DNA from: Blastocladiella emersonii ATCC 22665
Lineage: Eukaryota; Blastocladiomycota; Blastocladiomycetes; Blastocladiales; Blastocladiaceae
DNA length: 64,000 nt
Assembly (NCBI GenBank): GCA_025594325.1
Contig: JANHCV010000007.1
Span: forward strand, 1 to 64,000
Direction of reading: 5' to 3'
Under the pieces are notes generated by a model. That model did no database searches, had not been told where the DNA came from, and saw only the letters and a program-made list of their open reading frames with translations. Both the position numbers and the translations under genes were made by a program. Shown piece by piece: positions 49,172-59,210 of this stretch (positions are counted from its first letter, which is position 1; each line of letters opens with the position of its first letter).

Positions 49172-50160
49172 TCACTCGTCGTCGCCCATCTCGTGGTCAG
49201 TCGGCTCAGTGGGCTCAAGGTCCTCGCCGTACTGCACTGCATGGTCAATCTGCATCAACAACGCTTCGACAGAGTCCTCGTCCGTGATGTCAAGCGGGAT
49301 GAACGAGACCATGCTGTACGAATCAATCTACACACGATTTGGCCACACGCGTCAGGATGGCGTATTGGCCCCGTGGGCGGGAGGCTGAACGGCGGACGAA
49401 CCAGATGCGATACGGCCTGGTTGAGGCCCTTCCACTTGTTGGAGGCCCACTTGCCCTCGCCCTGCGCCCACTCGTCCATGAGTGACGGGTCGGGCCAGAG
49501 GTAGCGGTCGAGGCTACGCAGATGGAACGGCCAATGTCAGCAGCCATTCGGCTAACCGGATCAGCTTGCGGGCGGGTCCGGGTTCACGTACTGCGCGGGG
49601 TTGACCTGGTCCTTGATGAGATCCACCTTGGTCAGGACATTGACGTGCGGAATTTCGAGCTGGATCATGGCCGACATGGCCGAAAGGCAGCCCGAGAAGA
49701 ACTTGAAGGGGTCCGTGATGAAGGTGGCCTCCATGCAGTACACGCCGCAGATGGTGAAGCCCTTGGACGTGAGGTGCTGCACAATGGCGCGCATGATCGG
49801 GAAGTGCGTGTAGAGCTCGATTTGGCCGGGGCAGTCGATAATCCAGTAGTCGTCGGCCTCGACGGCCGTCTCGTCGATGGCAAGAGCATCGTCAAGCCAG
49901 TCCATGTTCTCGACGAGGTACTCCATGCAGTATACGAGGCCGCCGTTCGGGCCGTAGCCAAGCTCCTCGGCCACGTCCTCGAGCGTGACCAGATCGCGCA
50001 CGTCCGCGTAGGGCTCGTACTCGAAGTGCTCGGCGGCCGGGTCCAGGTTCAGCAGCTTGGCGGACCGGTTGGCCGCCTGCAGGTGTGTCATCAGAGTCGA
50101 GCAGTACGTCGACTTGCCCGTGCCCGCAGGGCCCATGACGAGCTGGCACTTGCGACCCAT
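49172..50160 (-). CDS. GPN3: GPN-loop GTPase 3, three exons
   Basis: Small GTPase of the GPN family, needed with GPN1 for assembly and nuclear import of RNA polymerase II. Exons 50160-49592, 49513-49402 and 49327-49172 give 278 residues (human 284). Visible motifs: P-loop GPAGTGKST at 10-18, NLDPAAEHF at 38-46, the defining GPN loop YGPNGG at 69-74, DCPGQIELYTH from 109, and TKVDL near 175. The C-terminal exon reads SYSMVSFIPLDITDEDS and ends in an acidic tail, as in the family. Introns are 78 and 74 bp; the first donor is GTACGT. An open frame continues upstream of the start to 50601 but is not family-like, so I start at MGRKCQLVMGPAG. Confidence 0.95.
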
Positions 50161-50452
50161 GTTTCTGTCGTAGGGCTGTGCTTGAGGGTGATGGGTGTGG
50201 CTGAGACGGTACAGGCAGGCCGACGGTTCAGCAGGCAGCTCCTCGATACGTTGCAGTAAGTGAGGGTTCGCAGATAGCCTGCGGTCGGGCCGGCCGCTGC
50301 GTCGAAGGGAGGAAGGACATGGACTGCCGGCAGGGTCGACCGGCGGAGCGACCAGCCGACAAGCCAGCCGAGCGACCAACTGCTCGGTCAGCTGTCGCCT
50401 TCTCTCGCTCCCGCACCCTCCAAGGCCTACGAAAGTAATCACGACGAAGCTA
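50161..50452. promoter_or_regulatory. Divergent intergenic region of GPN3 and the Mcm10-like gene
   Basis: 292 bp between the two start codons, containing both promoters. I see no coding sequence or repeat of note. Confidence 0.45.
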
Positions 50453-52174
50453 ATGCAACCTGAAGATCTCATGGGCGACGACGACACAGCGGCCCCGCTT
50501 CGCAAAAGTCGTCCCGCCCCGGCCGCATCCACCTCGCGAGCAGGTGCTGCTGAGCCAGGACCCGTTGGCGACCCTGTTGATGGACAGCCAGCAAGCAGCA
50601 CCTTGACTCGCGAGCATTACACGACATTGCGCTATTGGTATGCCCTTGCGTTTGCCCTTGCAACTGCTCGCGAGTGACTGACCGAGAGGCTCGCGCCGGC
50701 GGAACTTAGGCTTGGAGCGACTTCCCCGGACCCGGCCGTCATCTGGGAGGACATCTACGGTTGTACCAAACCAATCAAATTACCAGCCGGCGGTGCCGCT
50801 CTGCCCGTCCCTTCCTCGTCCGAGTTTGAGCAAACTGCCAACTCGGCCCAGCTTACGCACTGCCCGCTGAGTCGAATTCTCGTGCAACGCGGCCCGCCCG
50901 GAAGCCCACTCAACGTGTTCATGGTCGGCGTTGTCACGAAGCTGGACGTTGTGGCGAAGCAGGCTCGGGGCTTCTCGCTCTTCCGCCTCGCCAATCCCGG
51001 CGATTCCAACGTCACGGACGTTCCTTTTATCTATGTCTTTATTACCTCGAAAGCAGCGCTCAAAATCGATGTGGGCGACCTCGTTGTCGTTCGACTTCCG
51101 ACCCGCCTCCGTGCCACCGACGTATGATCCCAGCTTGTCGACGCAGATGCTTACCAACGGCTTACTCACCCGTACCACCACGCGCTTGTAGCTTGACGCA
51201 CCGCCAGCCGTGTCGATTCCGGCTCGCTCGCTCACCCGTCTGGGCAGGGCGGCCGACTGCCGCAAATGCAGCACCACTTCTTGCCACCAGCTTGTGCTCC
51301 AGCGCGAGGCTCTCCTCGACGACTGTCTCCGAAACCCCGATTCTGCTCAAAGCGCAAGGCCGCCGCGTTGTGAGTTTCATGAGATTGAGCGAGTCCATCG
51401 ATCGCTTCACAAGCGTCTCGAGCTTTCCAACTGCAACACTGCTCCATTTCGCGTGACTAATATGCTCAGTTTGGCGGCCCAGTCCAACTCGGCCGGAACC
51501 GCAACGGGTCACAAGTCTCAGCGCACCTTCAACAGCAGTAACTCGCGTGCAGGAGCGGCTGCGCGTGTGTCTGACATGCAGCGGCAGGCTGGGCTCGCCG
51601 ACCAACCAGTCAGCTACTTTCTTGGTAAAGAGCTCGTTTCCACTCACGTTGCCCCCGTGGCTGAGGTCAAGGCCAACCCGGAGCGTAAGCGTGTCATTGA
51701 GTATGGCCTGGCCCAGTCCGTGAACCTGGGCGGATCACAGCTAACTTGTTGGTGACTCCGCCCGTTTAGAGCTGTCATCGCCAACTGTGGAAGCGTTGGC
51801 GCCCAATACCTACGACGGTCCCGCAATATTGCCGAGGAGGCACTCCAGGGTACCAATCGATTTTGATCACCATCACTGATTTTGCCTTGCACTGACAATT
51901 CACGCACATGGCTCGCGTAGACGCGTCGCTGCATCAACAGAAGGTCGAGGAGCGCCAGCAACGCATTAACGACTACCGCATGACCCTGAAGCGGGCCTTC
52001 GACGAGCAAACCTCATCACGACAGGCCCTTCAGCAGGAGAAGCGCCAGCGTATCTACGTTCAGGCGTCATCAACCGCTGCTGAGTCTGCCGCTGTTCCGG
52101 CTCTCTCGCAACCGGCCCCTGGCAGTGATGCGACCGAGGACATGGTGGAGCTCTCGGATTCGGATTCAGATTAA
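50453..52174 (+). CDS. MCM10: Mcm10-like DNA replication factor, five exons
   Basis: Mcm10 binds single-stranded DNA and polymerase alpha and helps activate the CMG helicase at origins. Exons 50453-50637, 50689-51121, 51192-51700, 51770-51849 and 51921-52174 join in phase to 486 residues. The OB-fold core is at about 135-195: VFMVGVVTKLDVV, GFSLFRLAN, FIYVFITSKAALKIDVGDLV. A zinc-finger region follows directly, as in Mcm10: DCRKCSTTSCHQLV (Cys229, Cys232, Cys237) and CEFH (Cys266, His269), then a helical RVHRSLHKRLEL. The spacing between the cysteine pairs is longer than usual. Later parts (RKRVIEAV, GAQYLRRSRN) fit the conserved block after the finger. The last exon is a charged helix (KVEERQQRINDYRMTLKRAF) and an acidic end. 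It lacks the large C-terminal zinc domain of animal Mcm10, as fungal homologues do. A second possible start is ATG 50471. Confidence 0.72.
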
Positions 52175-52933
52175 GTAATACGAGTTAACTTCGATCCAAC
52201 TAAAAACTTTGCTCTCCGACGCCGTATCCATCAGGGTAAACTTCAAACAGATGCGGTCGGCGGTCGGCGTGGCGTGGAATGTTGACGGCGTCCAACGCAC
52301 ACACTCTGGCCGTATACGCGGCACGTAGCGCTTATTGACGCCGCCGCGCCCATAGAGCTTCTAGGGCGCAGCGAGACGCGTGGGTCTGCAAAGCTTGTGG
52401 TCAGAGGGGGAGCACGACCGCCTCTTCGAGCGCTAGGGCGAGAGGTTGTCCCGGCCATGATCAATACGACCGTGAGCTGGTAAGCGCGGACCTCGATCAG
52501 GCAGTGGCGGATCTCTAAGGCCGCTCGTGGGTTGTCCGATGCAACGGGCTTGGTGGTGGCTATCGTCAAGAGCAGCGGACAGGAGTGTAAGTCACCGCCA
52601 TGCGACGCGGGCCTAGTCGCTGATACGGTCCACGAGGCCAAAGTACTATGGCCCTCTGACACGACGATCCTGACTAAGGACCCTTCTTTTGAAAATTCGC
52701 CCAGGTGTGATCCTGACTAAGGACCCGTTGATCACGCGTGTTGAGTCAGTTGCTCGCGGCGGGGGCCTTGGTCGCGGTACACTACTGCGTTCCTGCCACG
52801 CGCTAGTGGTCCAGGAACCCCTGTTGGCGGTCGCATACGGGGACAGCACCTCATGCCACTGAAGCACCATGAGTGAAGTAACCAAGTGTGATGAAGAAAT
52901 TCCAGTCATGCACCACGGTCTAGTAATTCTATT
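52175..52933. other. Convergent intergenic region with an 18-bp direct repeat
   Basis: 759 bp between the stop codons of the Mcm10-like and phosphatase genes, so both 3' untranslated regions lie here. GATCCTGACTAAGGACCC occurs at 52666-52683 and again at 52709-52726. The minus strand has two open frames of 88-140 codons without recognisable protein features; I do not call them genes. Confidence 0.6.
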
Positions 52934-55090
52934 TCACGCGTCGTCATCTCCAAGGACCAGCCGGACATCGTCAACGCGTTCAAGGTCCATGAGAAACGGA
53001 ATGAGGTCCAGAAGCTCGGTGTCGTTGGGGTCATTGAACCAGGACGTGATGGGGATGGCGTTGCTGCGGTGGAAGAGGTACGACGCGGGCGAGTTGTCGA
53101 TGATGATCACGTTACGGAGATCACGGCCGAGCATGCTCAGGTCCTTGACGTAGTTGCCCTTGTGGTGCACGCACGACTCGCGGAACAGGCGGTGCTGGAC
53201 GACCTTGTACTTGTCGAGCATGTCGATGACGGGCTGGCCGTAGACGGCCAAACTGGCCGTGTGGATGACGGTCTCAAACTTTTCGCCGACCGCCTTCATG
53301 AAGGTGTCGAGGCCGGGCCGCTTGAGCACGTAGACGCTGTGCTCGATGCCGTCCAGCATGACCGGGATGATGATGTCGGCGTTGGGCGTAAGTTTGAAAG
53401 AGCTGTGGACAAGCGTCTCGTCGAGGTCCAGCACGAGGCACTTACGCCCAGCGTGCTCGGGGGCCAGCGGCGGAAGCAGCGGCTTGGCCGTGGCAGCGTG
53501 CTGCTGCGTCGCGGCGCCCGCCCGGGAAGCGGTGCTGTTGGTATTGTTTCTCCGCCAGGATGGGACGTGGAGGAGGGAGCTGAGAGTAGTAGAATGGGTT
53601 TGGGTGGTGGTCGGCGTGGGCTGGACCTGGGTAATGATGCTGCTGGCGAGGAAGGTCGATGGAGGCGCTACCTGGTTGATGGGGCTGTTGAGCGGGCGGT
53701 CCAGGTCGTCGTCAGCTGCATCGGAGGCGTTGGTGCCGTTCCCGCCCGAGGCGCCGGCGCGGGACGCGTCTACGGGAGCGCCCGGGCCGCCGAGGTTGGT
53801 GATGATGGATGGTGGCTTCTTCCCATTACTGGATTTCCCGTTGGTGGAGGCTGTTGTCGAAGGCGACGCGGCGCCCTGCGACGAAGCCGGAGTCGTCGAC
53901 GTGGGTGGGCGGGCGGGCGCGGATTTGGAAGGGCTGGTGGCGGGCGAGACGGGTTTCGCGACGGCATCGCCGGGGGCGACGTGGGTGATGGGGCCCGCCA
54001 CCGACGAAGGAACGGCGGCGTAGTGCGGCGGGCTGGACGACGAAGACGCGCCGCCCGGCACCACGGCAACCCCGACGCCCGCATCGTCATCGGCGCCCGT
54101 ACTGGCTGGCCGGCCAGCGCCAGCCCCAATCGGAGGGCAGAGGCAGAAAGAGAGGCTGCGCCGCACAGCAGCACCCACCTTGGAGAAGATGCCCGAGGAT
54201 CGCTGGCGACCACCCGAACGGTGGGTCGCAGGGGCGTGGCTCGCGGCGACCGGCCCCTGAAGCGACAAGGGAGGGTGGGAAGGCGAGGTGGACGAGGCAT
54301 GGGGCACGAGTACCGGCCGTGTCGACGGGGTTTCACCGGAAGCGGGTGGTGGTGCCGCGGCAGCCTGCGGTTGTGCATGGTCCGAGGCACCAAGGTTGGT
54401 GAGGGGGTGCGGGTTGCCGGTGGGCGCAGCGCTCGAGGTGCTCGAGGAGTCGTCCGGGCCGGACAAGATGGCCTCGTGGGATCCGATAGGGGACATGACG
54501 ACAGGCGTGCCCGCGGGCGAGATGGAGCGAGGCGAAGCCGTCGGGGCAAGAGTGGAAGCGGACAGGGCAGCGGAGCCGGGCCCATGGTCGGCGTCGAGCG
54601 GCAGGCCGGCGGACCGAATTGCTGGCGGGGACAGCGGGATGGGTGCGGTCGGGTTCAAGCCAGCCTTCTCCGCGGGCGAGTCGGCCGGCGGAGACACGGA
54701 AGCGAGGGTAGTGGCGGGCGCATCGTAGGGAGCCGGGGAGGGAACGCCAGAGACGGGTAGCGCCGCCGTCATGGCGGGGATCGGTGGGGCAGCGGCCGGC
54801 AATGGAGGAGCAAGGCCGGCGGGCAGGAGGGAGGCCTTGTCAGGGAGGCGGACGGCAGGAGCGACAGTGCCGGCGGCGGCGGGGACGGCGAGCTCGGCCG
54901 ACGGGGCCTCGGAGATGCAGACCGTGTCCTGGCTCGCGGCGGAGAAGGGCGCGACGGCGGCGAGGGCGGCGATCGGGGCGGGGACGGCGGCGGCGGCCTT
55001 TTCCGGCGAGAGGGGCAGCGGGTGCACGGTGAGCGCGGAGGCGCCGAGGGTCGGCATAGAGATACCGAGATGCGCTGCGCAAAGTTGCAT
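52934..55090 (-). CDS. SCP/Psr-type (FCP1-homology) protein phosphatase with long disordered N-terminus
   Basis: HAD-superfamily Ser/Thr phosphatase of the small CTD phosphatase group (CTDSP in animals, Psr1/Nem1-like in fungi). The catalytic domain fills residues 549-715: [10 protein letters not shown] with nucleophile Asp555 and acid Asp557, [50 protein letters not shown] and [13 protein letters not shown]. This matches human SCP1 nearly throughout, so substrates may include RNA polymerase II tail or stress-signalling proteins; which one is not shown. The first 548 residues are low-complexity Ala, Pro, Ser and Thr and look disordered; with 718 residues it is far longer than SCP1 (about 260) and nearer to yeast Psr1 (about 430). 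An N-terminal Cys4 could be lipidated as in Psr1, but the context is weak. Single exon; start at 55090. Confidence 0.9.
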   Translation of the reverse strand: MQLCAAHLGISMPTLGASALTVHPLPLSPEKAAAAVPAPIAALAAVAPFSAASQDTVCISEAPSAELAVPAAAGTVAPAVRLPDKASLLPAGLAPPLPAAAPPIPAMTAALPVSGVPSPAPYDAPATTLASVSPPADSPAEKAGLNPTAPIPLSPPAIRSAGLPLDADHGPGSAALSASTLAPTASPRSISPAGTPVVMSPIGSHEAILSGPDDSSSTSSAAPTGNPHPLTNLGASDHAQPQAAAAPPPASGETPSTRPVLVPHASSTSPSHPPLSLQGPVAASHAPATHRSGGRQRSSGIFSKVGAAVRRSLSFCLCPPIGAGAGRPASTGADDDAGVGVAVVPGGASSSSSPPHYAAVPSSVAGPITHVAPGDAVAKPVSPATSPSKSAPARPPTSTTPASSQGAASPSTTASTNGKSSNGKKPPSIITNLGGPGAPVDASRAGASGGNGTNASDAADDDLDRPLNSPINQVAPPSTFLASSIITQVQPTPTTTQTHSTTLSSLLHVPSWRRNNTNSTASRAGAATQQHAATAKPLLPPLAPEHAGRKCLVLDLDETLVHSSFKLTPNADIIIPVMLDGIEHSVYVLKRPGLDTFMKAVGEKFETVIHTASLAVYGQPVIDMLDKYKVVQHRLFRESCVHHKGNYVKDLSMLGRDLRNVIIIDNSPASYLFHRSNAIPITSWFNDPNDTELLDLIPFLMDLERVDDVRLVLGDDDA

Positions 55091-55429
55091 GGAGCCTCGA
55101 GGGGCGGGCGGGGGGTTGCGGGCGCCGGCGGGGGCGGGCGGGCGGCGCGGCGAAGGGGGCGTGTCTGGGGGAGTGTGGCGGCGGCGCGGCGGCGACGTGG
55201 CGCCCGTCTCGCAGCCGGCGCGCCACAGTCACATGAGCCGCGCGCACCAGATGCACCCGCGCGGCGTCGCCACGCAGGCCGCCGTTGCCGCCAGAACCCC
55301 TGTGCCGCGGCTGCTGCCCGCGTCGGTGCTCTCCCCGCGCTGCCGCTCGCGAACAACACGGGCGGCTCTGTGGATGTGGACGGCGATTGTATCGCTCACC
55401 GTAGCAGTATATTGTGTGCAATTACATGT
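55091..55429. promoter_or_regulatory. Upstream region of the phosphatase gene
   Basis: 339 bp between the phosphatase start and the stop codon of the next minus-strand gene. It is very GC-rich with CpG-dense GGCGG-like stretches near 55095-55215. Open frames cross it in several phases because of composition; I call none. Confidence 0.4.
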
Positions 55430-57635
55430 TCATGTGCGGTCGCGATCGATCAGCGCGTCCACCAGCGTGTCGAGATCCACGCCCTCGAGGTTTCCGTTGC
55501 TTGCTTCGAGCTGCTCGAGGCAGAGCCGCAGGAAGTCGTCGTCCACCGCGGGGTCGCCGCCGTCCTCGCTTGACTCGAGCGCCGCTGCCGCATCGAGGCC
55601 GCCCTTGGCCAGAGTCCACCATTCGGACATGTCCTCCTCGCCCTTGCCCGCCGAGTCGGCGCTCGCACTGCTCCCTTGCCGGAGGTGCCGACGCGCTGCA
55701 TGGTACAGGGCAAGCTGCTGGACAACTTGGCGGCTGTTGGGACCGGCTTCAGCGTTGAACCCCGGGAGCCCTGGGGCTTGGCCTGAAAGAGCGGACAGCG
55801 CGAAGTGGTCGAGCGCAAAGTTGCCCTCGTCCATGTCGTCGTCAAGGAGGGCATCACCTGCGACCTCGTTGGGGTCTGCTTCGTCGCCAAACTGCGCAGA
55901 GTCGTAGTGGTCGGGGTCGCGGAACCCAAAGTTGAGGGCACCGGGCGTTGCCAGGGAGTTGAACACAAACGACAGGAACTCGGGATCGTCGGCAACCTCC
56001 TCGCCATTGTCGCGCGGCTCGGGCTCAGATGGGGACCGGTAGCTGGAGAAAAGCTGGGCAACCTTGTCCATGGCCGCGACCGGCCGATCAACTGCCCGGA
56101 AATCATTGAGCCGTGCGCTCATCGTGAAGCGGAACCCGGCGTCCATTGGGTTTTCGTACGCGAACCGGAACAGCGAGAGCGCCGCGGGGGCACGGTGGAG
56201 CGGCCGGACCGTCTCAAACGCCAGCCGCACGTGGTACGGGGCGGACCCCTGCAGCAATGCGTTGGCCTTGAACTGCGCGATACGAGGGTTCGGGTCCAGC
56301 GGGTACGTGCGGACGAGATCGGCGGCCCGCGGGTCGTTGAGGAAGATTGCAAGCTCCGCCGCATCCACTCCTGCGTAGTGGTCAAGGACAACGCTAAAGA
56401 AGGCTTGCCAATCGTTGATGGGCGAGAGCGGAATCTGGCGAAGCTCCCGCAGCATGAGCCCCATGTCTCCGTGGTCGCGCTCGTAAAGTCGCAGGGTTCT
56501 CGGGTACGCTGCACACAAGAAATTGGCCATTTCGGTTGCGCTGCTGAACGCTTCGAAGAATCCGCTCAGCAGAGAAGCCATGCAGAGAGGATTCCACCCG
56601 GCCGCGGCGCGAGCAACTGCTGTGAAGTGCGATGTGAGCGATTGATCAAATGAACCGGAACCCCACGGGTCAGTGAAGCGCGCTTCTTGGACAGAAAGCG
56701 CCGCAATGGTCGGGTCCGACTCGACCGGCATGCTAGCAACTCGCGCAAGGGTGGCTGCAAGTTCCCCGACAAGGACGAGGTCGCTTGGCTTGTTGCAAGG
56801 ACCAACCATCCACGCTATGCACGCAAGATCGGACTCGGAGCTGCCGCCGGGGACTCCGCCAGTCCAGTTAAGCAGCGCACGGGCAAAGATCGGAAGCGGG
56901 AAGGCAGACCGGAGTTGAGGCAGAATAACGGACGCGCACACCTCGGGGTATGCCATGATTGCGGTGATCATGGCGTAGGCCGACTGCAAGAGCTCCTCGA
57001 CCTCGGTGGCCGACCAATCATCATGCTCCTCGTTGAAGAACGAGTACAGGGCCACGTCCACTTCTACAGGTGGCAGGACAGTCAGTGGATGGCGACTGCC
57101 GTATCAAGGAAGGTGGCAGCGGACCTGTGCCAATATGATGTATCAGCATCTGGTCGGTTTCGTCAAACTCGTAACCGTCGAGAGTCCCTTTGAATGAGAG
57201 AAGCCCTTCCGCAAGCTGCTCGAGGCATGCCGCGACGCGCGGGGACTTTGCCTCGCACAACTCTAGCGGGATAGAACTACCGAGCCCGAATTCGTCTTCG
57301 GCCGCGCTCGTGGCGAAAAGCTGGTCCGTCTCGTGGTCAAAGAGCTCGGCCTGCATGCCTTCAGCGGCGTCGATAAGTTCGTCGTCAGATACATGGTCTT
57401 CACCGCCTGTAATGCGGCTAGTCATTGGGTTCATGGTGGGTTTGCGTCGAGTGCTGTAGCCTGCCAGAGCGGAGGTGGCGGCAGCGGGTCGAGCTGGCAC
57501 GGCGCCCTCGCGGCGCAGCTCAGCGACTTGGCCGGCCGGCGCGTCACCTGACATATCAGATGATTTCGCGACGCGTGCCCCGACCGAAGAAGCACCCACC
57601 TCGATGACAAAGGCAACCAATGCTGCGGGCTGCAT
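55430..57635 (-). CDS. Unrecognised acidic helical protein, two exons
   Basis: I do not recognise a family. Exon 1 runs 57635-57125 (or from ATG 57554) and exon 2 57063-55430; the 61-bp intron GTCCGC...TGTAG is phase 1 and joins HHIGTE to VDVALYSFF. Length is 714 residues (687 from the second start). The first 100 residues are low complexity. Residues about 120-480 look like a helical globular domain: SFFNEEHDDWSATEVEELLQ, WNPLCMASLLSGFFEAF, LRELRQIPLSPINDWQAFF, AELAIFLNDPRAADLV and APAALSLFRFAYENPMDAGF. The C-terminal 200 residues are strongly acidic (DEADPNE, LLDDDMDEGNF, SSEDGGDPAVDDD). An alpha-solenoid scaffold is possible. The even codon use, a single frame over 1.6 kb and clean splicing make it a real gene. 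Its upstream neighbour is the unresolved GC-rich region. Confidence 0.72.
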
Positions 57636-58132
57636 AGATTCACGCCGAGTATGAGAAAAATCTTGAGCGGGACTTGAGGCGAGGGCCAAAAGGGAGCGTA
57701 ACAACGGCTCCAGTACCATTCCATAGTACATCAACCAATACACGAGCGAGCGGAGAGATGGGGGTCGAAGGAGAACGAGTACGAGCAAATGAGAGTTGAG
57801 TACGAACGAGAGAAAAGGAGTCGAGTGCGAGCGAATGGGAAGGATAACAAGTAAAGGGAAGAGAAAGGTCGCGAATCCTAGCGGCACGGTCCTCGGTCAG
57901 CGCGCCCAGCGCCGGCACGGTGTTGATGATGATGATGATGTCGTTGTTGCTCTCGAGCTGTTATGGTGGTGTTGAGGTTGTTGAACTTGCGGAAGCGTGG
58001 ATGCAGTTGCAGTCGAGCTCGAAGTGGTGCAGGTGCCGGTGCCGGTGGTGGTGCGGGTGTGCATGGGGTGGGGTGCGGGTGTGAGGAGAGGGAGTGAGGA
58101 AAATGTTGACGAGGCGGGCGCGCTGACCGAGC

Positions 58133-58215
58133 AGGCTGAGTGTTGAGGGTGTTGAGGGTGTTGAGGTGTTGAACTCGAGGGTGTTGATGCTTGGGGTTGT
58201 CGATGCTTGAGTGTT
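58133..58215. repeat. GTGTTGAGG minisatellite
   Basis: Irregular copies of GTGTTGAGG and GTGTTGATG follow one another, for example GAGTGTTGAGGGTGTTGAGG at the left end. It lies in the presumed promoter region of the acidic-protein gene or in an unresolved neighbour. Confidence 0.75.
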
Positions 58216-59180
58216 GATGAACCGACCGGCCTACACGCGCGCGGATCAGGTCAGTCAACGGGCCGACGATGCGTGAGCGAAGCGAGAGAGTGTGGACATA
58301 CACTGCATGTGCGGGTCGTAGTCGACGCCGTCGCGACCACGCGCACCCATCGATCGGGGCACGCACGGATATCGCGCGGCTGGCCAACCTCGCTTGAGCG
58401 AGTGGCCGAAAACCGGCCTCCGGCCTACACGGTGCGAGCGCAAACGAGTCAGTCAACCGGATCAGGCGAGGGAGGCCAAGGAGAAGAAGGCAGAAGACGT
58501 ACGCCTACAGCGCGGGGCGGGCTCTGCCGCTACGCGCACCTCAACTGGGCGCGCGGTCTCTGCGGCTTACCACCTCGCGCCTTGCGCGCGAGGGGCCAGG
58601 GGGCTGGGCCGGGCCTACACGGAACATACACACGCGCGCGAGTTAGTCACGGAGATCGATCGTCGATACGCGCAAAAGTGCCGAGGACGTACGCTTTGCG
58701 CGCGGCCGAACCCACTGGTCTTGTGCCCCGCGCGTGCAGCAGAGCGCGGGTCCACCGGTTCGCAGCACCGGCCTCTCACGGGCCAGGCGCGACACCGGGC
58801 CACGCACGCTCGCGCATCAAACGCGGGACTTTTTTTTCTTGCCTCGCCCGCACACCCGAATATGGCCTCGAAGAGGCCCTCGTGGCGTGCGGCGCTGAGG
58901 CCCCGGTCCGACCCCGGTCGCGATCCGCTCGGTCGCACCGTCGCGACACACACTCGCACTCTTGGCGAGCGGCGCGGCGGTGCGGCCACGCTCCTTGGCG
59001 CGGCTGTCGGCGGAAGGGGACCCGTGTGGACGGCGGCCGCGGCGCCCCCGCGAGGGAACGCGCCGCAAGGGCCGCCGTGGTCGAACCGGAATACTTGCGG
59101 CCGCTGTGCGTGCCGGGCACTATTGGCCCGCAACACGCTCTGCTGGCCGCTCACCGTAGTTGTAGTGGTGTCGATGAGCT

Positions 59181-59210
59181 GGTGGTGGTGGTGGTGGTGG
59201 TGGTGGTGGT
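59181..59210. repeat. GGT triplet microsatellite
   Basis: Ten uninterrupted GGT triplets. On the minus strand they would read as poly-His or poly-Thr codons if translated; I have no evidence that they are. Confidence 0.9.

Noticed and set aside
50161-50601. N-terminal extension of GPN3
   Set aside because: The frame is open but Arg/Ser/Pro-rich, and family members start right at the P-loop, as MGRKCQLVMGPAG does.
53069-54760. 563-codon plus-strand frame opposite the phosphatase
   Set aside because: Gly/Arg/Val-rich antisense of a GC-rich gene; the minus-strand phosphatase has clear catalytic motifs.
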